A DNA stretch of 25,494 bases, from assembly GCA_002748015.1 (NCBI GenBank), contig PDRH01000002.1, positions 1 to 25,494 of the forward strand, read 5' to 3'. Source of the DNA: Bacteroidota bacterium (lineage in GTDB: Bacteria > Bacteroidota > Bacteroidia > Bacteroidales > CAJPTX01). The notes beneath the pieces were generated by a model. That model saw nothing but the letters and a program-made list of their open reading frames with translations, was not told the DNA's origin and ran no database searches. Below are positions 8,245 through 14,481 of this stretch, piece by piece (the first letter of the stretch is position 1; each line of letters starts with the position of its first letter). Both the position numbers and the translations under genes were made by a program.

Positions 8245-8267
8245 AGCATGCCCTGTAGCGGCGTGCT
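8245..8267. repeat. Inverted repeat, first of three hairpins after the permease
   Basis: AGCATGCC (8245-8252) pairs with GGCGTGCT (8260-8267), 8 bp including one T-G pair, around a 7-nt loop. It is 26 nt after the permease stop and has no T tract of its own. Confidence 0.45.
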
Positions 8268-8280
8268 ATCTGATCCGCAT

Positions 8281-8322
8281 AGCAGAACCCCGCCCTGCCT
8301 ACTAGCAGAGCGGGGTTCTGCT
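8281..8322 (+). terminator. Hairpin, probable terminator of the permease gene
   Basis: AGCAGAACCCCGC (8281-8293) pairs perfectly with GCGGGGTTCTGCT (8310-8322). Inside, CTGC (8295-8298) pairs with GCAG (8305-8308) after a C/A mismatch, which leaves a 6-nt loop. The total is 17 bp. The following sequence, CTCTGAGC, lacks a clear T tract, so it may stabilise the 3' end rather than act as a classic intrinsic terminator. Confidence 0.6.
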
Positions 8323-8346
8323 CTCTGAGCGCCCCCTATGCGTAGC

Positions 8347-8388
8347 CATCCCCTCCGAATTTTACCTAGGGCAAATTCGGAGGGGATG
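8347..8388. repeat. Perfect 16-bp inverted repeat
   Basis: CATCCCCTCCGAATTT (8347-8362) and AAATTCGGAGGGGATG (8373-8388) are exact complements around a 10-nt loop (8363-8372). No T tract follows on either strand. It is 24 nt beyond the preceding hairpin and about 140 nt before the first -7 box candidate of hydE. Its role is unknown: it could be a transcript-end barrier, a protein-binding palindrome or a structured RNA element. Confidence 0.6.
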
Positions 8389-8527
8389 CTTAGTCTATGC
8401 TGGTTCTCAGGCACTTGGGATACGGGCGGTTCGGAGAGTGATGAACCTGTACTTTTTGGGAAGGGTAGACCTCCATGGTGCCTTGCTCTTGCGCCCTTCG
8501 CGCATGGAGTATTGCCCCGGATATTCC

Positions 8528-8535
8528 TACCTTTG
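8528..8535 (+). promoter_or_regulatory. Candidate -7 promoter box for hydE
   Basis: TACCTTTG matches TAnnTTTG exactly, but I find no TTTG or TTG element about 19-21 nt upstream (the nearest TTG, 8512-8514, is 13 nt away). Transcription from here would start near 8541 and allow hydE starts at 8568, 8592 or 8613. Confidence 0.4.
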
Positions 8536-8612
8536 CGACGGTTTGGGAGTGGGGTGGGGTGGTGCGTATGCCAGGATTACGTTGTATGTTTATGCCGCGA
8601 TTTCAGGTTCAT

Positions 8613-9686
8613 ATGGATGCGCTTCTGGGGGGGAGCCTTTCGCCCTCGGATATAGCCCCTCTGCTGCGTGTCCGGGGGGAGGAGCTGATGTACCTTTCGG
8701 CGGCGGCCCAGGTGGTGCGTATGGCTAACGTTGGGCCGGGGGTGTATCTGCGGGGATTGGTTGAGCTTGGGAATGCCTGCGAGAAGGATTGTCTCTACTG
8801 CGGCATCCGGCGGGGGAATGGTGGGGTGGTGCGTTATGAGCTGGAGGCTGCGCCGGTGGTGGAGGTGGCTGCCTGGGCCCACCGCCAGGGCTTTGCCTCG
8901 CTGGCCATTCAGGCGGGGGAGAGAACGGATGGGGCCTTTACGCGGGGTATCGTTGAGCTGCTGGAGCGTATTGGTGCGGCAACGGGTGGGGAGCTGGGTA
9001 TCACCCTATCGCTGGGGGAGCAGGCGCCGGAGGTATACCGTGCGTGGCGGGCGGCTGGAGCTATGCGCTACCTGCTGCGGATAGAGACGTCTAGCCCGGG
9101 GCTATACCGTGCGTTGCATCCGGACGATGGGCGACATGCCTTCGATGCGCGTCTGGCCTGCCTACGTTCGTTGCGGCAGGAGGGCTATCAGGTGGGAACG
9201 GGGGTGATGATAGGCCTGCCAGGCCAGGGGGTAGAGGATTTGGCGGAGGATCTGCTGGCGCTGCGGGCCATGGAGGTGGATATGGTGGGGATGGGGCCCT
9301 ACCTGCTGCATCCGGATACGCCGCTGGCCGCGAGGGCTGGAGAGCTGTGGACGGTGGAGGAGCGTTTTGATGCGTCGGTGGCCATGGTGGCGGTACTCCG
9401 CATCCTGATGCCCACGATAAACATCGCGGCGACCACCGCCCTGCAGGCGATACGCCCGGATGGGCGGGATTGGGCGCTGCGGGCGGGGGCGAATGTGCTC
9501 ATGCCGAACATCACGCCGCGAGGACGCCAGGATGACTATTCGCTCTACGCGGGTAAGCCGCAGAGCGTAATGGATGCGGAGGATAGCCTGGAGGTGCTGG
9601 CCCACCACGTGGAGGAACGCTGCGGCTGCGAGCTACGCCTGGGGGAGCAGGGCAATTCGCGGCACTACCTGGAGCGGCAAAAGTAG
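8613..9686 (+). CDS. hydE: [FeFe]-hydrogenase maturase HydE (radical SAM)
   Basis: With the ATG at 8613 the product has 357 residues (T. maritima HydE has about 348). The radical-SAM motif is CEKDCLYC, CX3CX2C, at Cys56, Cys60 and Cys63, inside the HydE-type block RGLVELGNACEKDCLYCGIRR. Other HydE-like blocks are TLSLGE, MRYLLRIETSSPGLYRALHP, GVMIGLPGQ, DMVGMGPYLLHPDTPLA, NIAATTALQAI and GANVLMPNITP. HydE helps build the dithiomethylamine-bearing di-iron subcluster of the H-cluster together with HydF and HydG, neither of which is in this window. The cysteines of the optional second iron-sulfur cluster near the C-terminus are absent, as in many HydE proteins. The start is uncertain: ATGs at 8592, 8586 and 8568 share the frame, and 8592 (MPRFQVHMDALL) would also fit the family N-terminus. 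Codon use is strongly G-ending, unlike the genes to the left. Confidence 0.88.
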   Translation: MDALLGGSLSPSDIAPLLRVRGEELMYLSAAAQVVRMANVGPGVYLRGLVELGNACEKDCLYCGIRRGNGGVVRYELEAAPVVEVAAWAHRQGFASLAIQAGERTDGAFTRGIVELLERIGAATGGELGITLSLGEQAPEVYRAWRAAGAMRYLLRIETSSPGLYRALHPDDGRHAFDARLACLRSLRQEGYQVGTGVMIGLPGQGVEDLAEDLLALRAMEVDMVGMGPYLLHPDTPLAARAGELWTVEERFDASVAMVAVLRILMPTINIAATTALQAIRPDGRDWALRAGANVLMPNITPRGRQDDYSLYAGKPQSVMDAEDSLEVLAHHVEERCGCELRLGEQGNSRHYLERQK

Positions 9687-9703
9687 GGGAAAAGTGCGTG
9701 GAA

Positions 9704-9735
9704 TTTTGCTATTCCGCATCTTGTTCCTATATTTG
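9704..9735 (+). promoter_or_regulatory. Bacteroidetes housekeeping promoter of the DUF4293 gene
   Basis: TTTTG at 9704-9708 supplies the -33 TTTG, and TATATTTG at 9728-9735 is an exact TAnnTTTG -7 box; the spacing is 19 nt. The predicted transcript start is near 9741, giving a leader of about 40 nt. This is the clearest promoter in the window and supports the Bacteroidetes assignment. Confidence 0.82.
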
Positions 9736-9779
9736 CGCGCTTTGATTGGGCGTGTTGTTTGCCCGAAAGATTCGCGATT

Positions 9780-10238
9780 ATGATTCAGCGTATACAGACG
9801 CTCTGGTGGGCTCTAGCCCTCGTTCTACTTATAGCTTTTGCCTGCTTGCCTTTCGGGAGGTTCTTTGGGGCCGAGGGGGGCTACTCTCTAACCGTGCTGG
9901 GGCTGCAGGGTGATTCGGATGGGGTCCTGGTTTTCACGGCCTATCCATTGGCGGTCATTGTGGGTCTCTCGGCGTTGCTGCTGCTGGGGTGCATCTTTAG
10001 CTTCAAGAAGCGGCTGCTGCAGGTGCGGCTTTCGGTGTATGCGGCGGTTTTCCTACTGGGTACAGCTGGTCTCGGGGTGTACTATACGATCGTGGCGGAT
10101 AGGCTGCTCTTGGGGGGGGGGCTTGCGCTGGGACCGCTCTTGGGGCTACCGGTTTTGGCGGCGGTCTTTGCGCTGCTGGGACTGCGTGGGGTGAAGAAGG
10201 ATATCGCCTTCCTAAAGCGGATGGATCGCCTCCGCTAG
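9780..10238 (+). CDS. DUF4293 family membrane protein
   Basis: This 152-residue protein has four predicted membrane helices, at about residues 8-25, 47-70, 80-105 and 113-135. It opens with MIQRIQTLWWALALVLLIAF, the typical DUF4293 N-terminus, and ends with a basic tail (KKDIAFLKRMDRLR), also typical of the family. DUF4293 is known almost only from Bacteroidetes and has no established function; family members are often found near general housekeeping genes. An upstream TTG at 9759 shares the frame, but the ATG at 9780 matches the family start and lies about 40 nt after the predicted transcript start, so I chose it. A short perfect hairpin (GTAAAAA-CAG-TTTTTAC) lies 50 nt after the stop. Confidence 0.85.
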   Translation: MIQRIQTLWWALALVLLIAFACLPFGRFFGAEGGYSLTVLGLQGDSDGVLVFTAYPLAVIVGLSALLLLGCIFSFKKRLLQVRLSVYAAVFLLGTAGLGVYYTIVADRLLLGGGLALGPLLGLPVLAAVFALLGLRGVKKDIAFLKRMDRLR

Positions 10239-10287
10239 GGGCTAAGGCTGGTGGGCTCTGTTTTTCTTACTAGTTAATCCAGCAATC

Positions 10288-10304
10288 GTAAAAACAGTTT
10301 TTAC
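10288..10304. repeat. Short AT-rich hairpin after the DUF4293 gene
   Basis: GTAAAAA (10288-10294) pairs with TTTTTAC (10298-10304) around CAG. It sits 49 nt after the stop and just after a separate TTTTTCTT stretch (10261-10268). It may form part of the transcript end, but the A/T-only stem is weak. Confidence 0.4.
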
Positions 10305-10832
10305 CACTCCGTCTGCTCCGTTGGGACGGGGGGCTTCTTGTAGTTGCCGTCGATTATGCCCGCCTATGCCCGTGGCGGGCTCTGCCTATTCTATCTATCC
10401 TCGAAGCTTGCTAGGGATGTTGGGCCGTCCTGTGCGTCTACCCCTCCGTTGGCTCGCCTCTTTGCCATCCGGCTAGCTTGGGGGGCTAGCTAGGGAAACG
10501 TAATGCGGACAGCTGTCTAGATTAACGGATGGCTATATGAAGTAGCTGCTCATTCTGCGTATCGACTGGGGTGTTCCCGAGCTATAGCACTGGAAGAGCG
10601 GTTTGAAGGGTTTTTTCCTTTTAGATGGGCATTTATTGTCTGATTGACAGTTGCTTACAAACACTTTAGTACGGTCTTTTTTGAGAATTTACCCGCTAAT
10701 ATTCCCTCTTCCTTCTGCGCCCTGTTGATAATTTCTTGGGTGGGTATAACTGGCTAGTAAATAGCGATTTCTCGTCCTATTTTGTGGTTTTGAGTTCTAT
10801 TCCGGTGCTTGCATTTCCTGCTTGTGCTGGAC

Positions 10833-10862
10833 TTCGGGGGATAATGCAGTACTTTTACCTTG
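10833..10862 (+). promoter_or_regulatory. Possible promoter of the dcw operon
   Basis: TTCG (10833-10836), 19 nt and TACCTTG (10856-10862) resemble TTTG-N19-TAnnTTTG, with one substitution in the upstream box and one missing T in the -7 box. It would leave a leader of about 165 nt containing the AGGGGGA/TCCCCCT inverted repeat. The call is weak but is the best-placed candidate I found. Confidence 0.33.
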
Positions 10863-11032
10863 CAAATTAGCACCTCAGGGGGAGGGGGCATTCGTTGCCA
10901 CCGCGCTGTATTCCAGATCCAGATTCCCCCTACTTGGTAGCCATTCGCCGGGCAGCTGAGGGTGATACCAGCGTGTATCTTGGGTAGTGCTTTTGCTAGG
11001 GTGAGTAGGCAATATTATAATAACGGTTTGGG

Positions 11033-11935
11033 ATGTCGTACCATATTCCAGTACTCCTGTCAGCAGGGGTAGAGCAGCTAATTGGCCCTTCTGATGGGGT
11101 GTACGTGGATCTCACCCTGGGGGGTGGGGGGCATAGCCGTGCGCTCCTCGAGGCGCTAGGGCCGGGTGCTCGTCTCTTCTGCTTCGATCGGGATGCGGAG
11201 GCGCTGGCCAATGCGCCAGATGATTCTCGGGTGCAGGTGGTGCATGCCAACTACCGTGATTTGCGGCAGTGGCTCTCGTACTATGGTTGCGAGCATGTGG
11301 ATGGGGTGATTGCTGACCTGGGCGTATCGTCGCACCACTTCGATGTGGCCGAGCGGGGTTTCTCCTTCCAGCAGGATGGGCCGCTGGATATGCGCATGGG
11401 GGCGAGCTCTGTGCTGTCGGCGGGCGATGTGGTGGCGAACTACGATGAGGGGCAGCTGGCCGATGTGCTCTACCGCTACGGTGAGCTGCGCGAATCGCGT
11501 AGGCTGGCCCGGGCCATCGTTGAGGGGCGTGGGGCATCGCCCATAGTGACGACGGGGGCGCTGCGGGCTGTAGTGGAGGGGTGTCTTCCGCCACGGGCAG
11601 ACCGCCATAAAGTGCTGGCCTGCGTGTTCCAGGCGCTACGCATAGAGGTGAACCAGGAGCTGGCATCCCTGGAGTCCATGCTGGGGCAGCTCCCGGATGT
11701 GGTGGCCAGGGGGGGGAGGGTAGTGGTCATATCCTACCATTCGCTGGAGGATCGCCTGGTGAAGAATTTCCTCCGGGCGGGGAACGCCGAGGGGAAGGTG
11801 TCGCAGGATTTGATGGGGCGGACGGATACGCCCTTCCGGATGCTGAGCAAGGGTATTGCCAAGCCGAGCAAGGAGGAGATTGCGGGTAATTCACGGGCCA
11901 GGAGCGCACGGATGCGCGTGGCCGAAAGGATATAG
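11033..11935 (+). CDS. rsmH: 16S rRNA (cytosine(1402)-N4)-methyltransferase RsmH (MraW)
   Basis: This 300-residue protein has the usual length for RsmH (about 300-315). The N-terminus MSYHIPVLLSAGVEQL and the SAM-binding loop DLTLGGGGHSRALLE are family hallmarks. Further matches are VDGVIADLGVSSHHFD, the RGFSF..DGPLDMRM block, VFQALRIEVNQEL and VVISYHSLEDRLVKNF. It methylates C1402 of 16S rRNA in the ribosomal P site, using SAM. RsmH is classically the first or second gene of the dcw cluster. Here it is first, because the usual mraZ is missing from the 0.8 kb upstream. The next gene starts 4 nt after the stop. Confidence 0.96.
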   Translation: MSYHIPVLLSAGVEQLIGPSDGVYVDLTLGGGGHSRALLEALGPGARLFCFDRDAEALANAPDDSRVQVVHANYRDLRQWLSYYGCEHVDGVIADLGVSSHHFDVAERGFSFQQDGPLDMRMGASSVLSAGDVVANYDEGQLADVLYRYGELRESRRLARAIVEGRGASPIVTTGALRAVVEGCLPPRADRHKVLACVFQALRIEVNQELASLESMLGQLPDVVARGGRVVVISYHSLEDRLVKNFLRAGNAEGKVSQDLMGRTDTPFRMLSKGIAKPSKEEIAGNSRARSARMRVAERI

Positions 11936-11939
11936 GGGT

Positions 11940-12344
11940 ATGGATGAGGATCGCAATGTAATGCCAATGGATGGGCAGGCTGGTTCGCAGGAGGGGGCAG
12001 GAGGGCCAGGGGTTGCGGATGCGGGGCATGCTTGGTCTGGGGGGCGCAAGCGGGAAAAGAGCCAGCAAAAGCGCTGGGGGCTGATGGATGTTCCGTTCAT
12101 CCTCTTTCTGGGGGCGCTGTGCGTGTTCTACATCTGGCTGCGGAATGACTACGAGCGGCTCTGGCGGGAGGAGCAGAAGCTAGAGGTGGAGGTGCGGAGC
12201 CTTCGGAGCGAGTCGCTGGTGCTCTCCTCGGAGCTGATGCGGCGGAGTAAGGAGTCGGAGGTGTACAAGCTGACGGAGTCGAAGGGTTTGAAGCTGAGGG
12301 AATCGCGTACGCCCCCGGTAAAAATAGATTATAAGGAAAGGTAG
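11940..12344 (+). CDS. FtsL-like cell division protein
   Basis: This 134-residue single-pass protein has a Gly-rich, charged cytoplasmic N-terminus (about 45 residues) and one membrane helix at about residues 50-67 (DVPFILFLGALCVFYIWL). A periplasmic coiled coil follows (RLWREEQKLEVEVRSLRSES). The tail, SEVYKLTESKGLKLRESRTPPVKI, matches the end of Bacteroidetes FtsL-like proteins. FtsL forms a complex with FtsQ and FtsB that activates septal synthesis by FtsW and FtsI. The frame is open upstream to 11856, inside rsmH; I chose the ATG at 11940, which lies 4 nt after rsmH and gives a normal cytoplasmic tail. Synteny between rsmH and ftsI supports the call strongly; sequence identity in this family is always low. 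Confidence 0.85.
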   Translation: MDEDRNVMPMDGQAGSQEGAGGPGVADAGHAWSGGRKREKSQQKRWGLMDVPFILFLGALCVFYIWLRNDYERLWREEQKLEVEVRSLRSESLVLSSELMRRSKESEVYKLTESKGLKLRESRTPPVKIDYKER

Positions 12345-12351
12345 GTCTACT

Positions 12352-14481
12352 ATGGCACAGTCGGGCAGAAAGCGGGTAGTGATTTTCTATAGGCTTTTCT
12401 TGTGGGGCATGGTGCTTTTGGGCGCAGTGCCGATAGTCCTTCGCATACTGTGGATTCAGTATGTGGACGGGGAGTCGCTGCGTTCGGTGGGGAATAGCCA
12501 GTCGTACAAGCAGAAGACGATTGCGCCCAGCCGTGGGAATATCCTGGCAGATGATAAACGGCTGCTGGTAACCTCCCTGCCGACCTACAAGGTGTTCATG
12601 GATATGGCGCCCGATGGGATGACCGATGAGCTGTTCGCGGCGCATGTGGACTCGTTGGCGCTTTGCCTTTCGCAGCTGTTCCGCGATAAGTCGGAGGCGG
12701 CCTACCGTAGCGATTTGATCAGCAAGCGCCGGGCAGAGAAGCGCTACTACCGGCTGGGCAACCGTTCGCTGAACTTCGCGGAGCTTAAGCGCCTGCGGCA
12801 GTTCCCCCTGCTGCGGCTGAACAGGAATGTGGGTGGTCTGGTCGTGGAGGATAGCTACGTGCGTAAGCGGATTCTGGGGGATCTGGCGATGCGTACGCTG
12901 GGCTACCGTAAGGGCGATCTGCGCGTGGGGCTGGAGGGGGCGTTCGATGATGCGCTGCGCGGCACGCCCGGCATGCGCATAGAGAAGAAGTCGTACGGGG
13001 GGCGCTATATTCCGGTGGGTACGGCGGAGCAGCTCGATCCGGTGGAGGGGGCGGATGTGATTACCACGCTGGACATCAACCTCCAGGATGTGGTGGAGAA
13101 GGAGCTGCGTTTGCAGCTAGAGGCAAATCAGGCGGATTTCGGCACGGTGGTGGTTATGGAGGTGCGGACGGGGGATGTGAAGGCCATCGCCAACCTGAAG
13201 CGTACGGAGAGCGGGAAGTACCGCGAGGAGATGAACTACGCGGTGGGTAGGCGGACTGAGCCGGGTAGCACGTTCAAGGTGGCGTCGCTGATCAACCTGC
13301 TGGAGGATGGCTACGTGAAGCTGGATGATAGCGTGGATACTGAGGGGGGGAAGTGGCGCATACATGATAAGGTAATCCGCGATTCGCATGAGGGGGGGTA
13401 TGGTAAGATTACGGTTCGTCGTGCGTGGGAGGTCTCGTCGAATGTGGCTGTCACCAAGCTGGTATACCGTCACTACAATGGTAAGGAGGCGGAGTTTGTA
13501 AATCGTCTGTACGGCATGCGGCTCAACCAGCGGCTGGGGCTACCAATTGCTGGCGAGGCGCAGCCCAACATCAAGTACCCCGACAATCCGCTGTGGTCGG
13601 GTATCTCGCTGCCGATGATGAGCATTGGCTACGAGGTGGAGCTTACGCCGCTGCAGATTCTGACCTTCTACAATGCGATAGCCAACGATGGGCGTATGGT
13701 GGCGCCGCGCTTCGTGACGGAGCTGCAGCGCGATGGTCGAACTGTGGAAACCTACCCTGTACGTGAGCTGGTGGCCTCGATCTGTTCTCCGCAGACGCTT
13801 GAGCAGGTTCGTTCGGTGCTCAAGGGGGTGGTGGATAGCGGCACGGCGAAGAATCTGCGGGCGGAGAAGTACAAGATAGCGGGGAAGACGGGTACGGCGC
13901 AGATCGCGCGGAACGACAAGGGGTACAAGCTGGGTGGCAAGGTGCGCTACCAGGCCTCCTTTGCGGGCTACTTCCCGGCCGATGCACCGCAGTATTCCTG
14001 CATCGTAGTAGTGTCCTCGCCGACAAAGCAGTCGTACTACGGCAACCGAGTGGCTGGGCCGATTTTCCGCAAGATAGTTGATAAGGTGTACGGCACGCGG
14101 GCCGAGTGGTTCCCGAAGAAGGAGGGGTCACGACGTATGGCGGCGCAGTACTGCAAGCGTGGTTTGGCCGAGCCGCTGATGGAGTCGCTCGATCAGCTGG
14201 GCGTGGCGGTGCAGGATAAGTCTTCAGGTGCTGACTGGGTCACCCCGATTCGCGGGAAGGAGGAGGTGGTAGTGCATTCGTCGGGTGGTTCGCATAGCGT
14301 GGGGGGGCTTGTAGTGCCCAATGTGCAGGGCATGCCGCTCAACGATGCGCTGTTTGCCCTGGAGAATGCGGGCCTGCGGGTACGGGTGCGGGGGCGCGGG
14401 TCTGTGAAGGCGCAGAGCGTATCGCCGGGTACGAAGCTGCAGGCGGGTACGGTTGTTGAACTTACAATGAGCATACTATGA
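12352..14481 (+). CDS. ftsI: Septal peptidoglycan transpeptidase FtsI (class B PBP with PASTA domain)
   Basis: This 709-residue class B penicillin-binding protein has an N-terminal membrane helix at about residues 13-33 and a PBP dimerisation domain (about 45-225) including PSRGNILADD. The transpeptidase domain carries the three active-site motifs: STFK with nucleophile Ser306, SSN at 362-364 and KTGTAQ with Lys512. The C-terminal 60 residues form one PASTA domain (VVPNVQGMPLNDALFALENAGL). The enzyme cross-links septal peptidoglycan in the periplasm with its partner glycosyltransferase FtsW and is the expected beta-lactam target. A C-terminal PASTA domain on the cluster-encoded PBP is usual in Bacteroidetes but absent from E. 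coli FtsI. The gene starts 7 nt after ftsL and ends in an ATGA overlap with murE. Confidence 0.95.
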   Translation: MAQSGRKRVVIFYRLFLWGMVLLGAVPIVLRILWIQYVDGESLRSVGNSQSYKQKTIAPSRGNILADDKRLLVTSLPTYKVFMDMAPDGMTDELFAAHVDSLALCLSQLFRDKSEAAYRSDLISKRRAEKRYYRLGNRSLNFAELKRLRQFPLLRLNRNVGGLVVEDSYVRKRILGDLAMRTLGYRKGDLRVGLEGAFDDALRGTPGMRIEKKSYGGRYIPVGTAEQLDPVEGADVITTLDINLQDVVEKELRLQLEANQADFGTVVVMEVRTGDVKAIANLKRTESGKYREEMNYAVGRRTEPGSTFKVASLINLLEDGYVKLDDSVDTEGGKWRIHDKVIRDSHEGGYGKITVRRAWEVSSNVAVTKLVYRHYNGKEAEFVNRLYGMRLNQRLGLPIAGEAQPNIKYPDNPLWSGISLPMMSIGYEVELTPLQILTFYNAIANDGRMVAPRFVTELQRDGRTVETYPVRELVASICSPQTLEQVRSVLKGVVDSGTAKNLRAEKYKIAGKTGTAQIARNDKGYKLGGKVRYQASFAGYFPADAPQYSCIVVVSSPTKQSYYGNRVAGPIFRKIVDKVYGTRAEWFPKKEGSRRMAAQYCKRGLAEPLMESLDQLGVAVQDKSSGADWVTPIRGKEEVVVHSSGGSHSVGGLVVPNVQGMPLNDALFALENAGLRVRVRGRGSVKAQSVSPGTKLQAGTVVELTMSIL

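Larger units (their letters stand above)
8219..8612. other. Non-coding region between the permease gene and hydE
   Basis: This stretch of about 390 nt has no supportable gene. Its left half holds the three hairpins listed separately; its right half (8389-8612) is G-rich and holds a -7 box candidate. Several overlapping frames stay open here only because of base composition. The + strand changes from C-rich coding sequence to strongly G-rich sequence within this region. Confidence 0.6.
10239..11032. other. 794-nt gene-free region upstream of the dcw cluster
   Basis: I find no supportable protein gene, tRNA or known RNA here on either strand. The sequence is visibly more AT-rich than its surroundings, especially 10600-10870, and has stops in all frames. 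Visible elements are a 7-bp hairpin GCCCGCC/GGCGGGC (10358-10364 and 10374-10380), a direct repeat GGCTAGCT (10471-10478 and 10484-10491), the palindrome GACAGCTGTC (10508-10517), a tandem CCAGAT pair (10913-10924) and AGGGGGA/TCCCCCT (10877-10883 and 10925-10931). A search by eye for a remnant of mraZ, which often precedes rsmH, found nothing. Confidence 0.6.

Noticed and set aside
8338..8728. Overlapping open frames upstream of hydE
   Set aside because: They are composition-driven, overlap the 16-bp hairpin or hydE itself, and show no family features.
10561..10620. tRNA-like string (GGAAGAGCGGTTTGAAGGG)
   Set aside because: It cannot be folded into a cloverleaf; there is no T-loop consensus, anticodon arm or matching acceptor stem.
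10985..11032. dif-like AT-rich string (CAATATTATAATAACG) next to the composition change
   Set aside because: Similarity to XerC/XerD arms is too weak, and it lies about 2.5 kb from the skew flip.
11856..11939. Upstream extension of the FtsL-like frame into rsmH
   Set aside because: It lies in the rsmH coding sequence in another frame. The ATG at 11940, 4 nt after rsmH, fits the operon layout.
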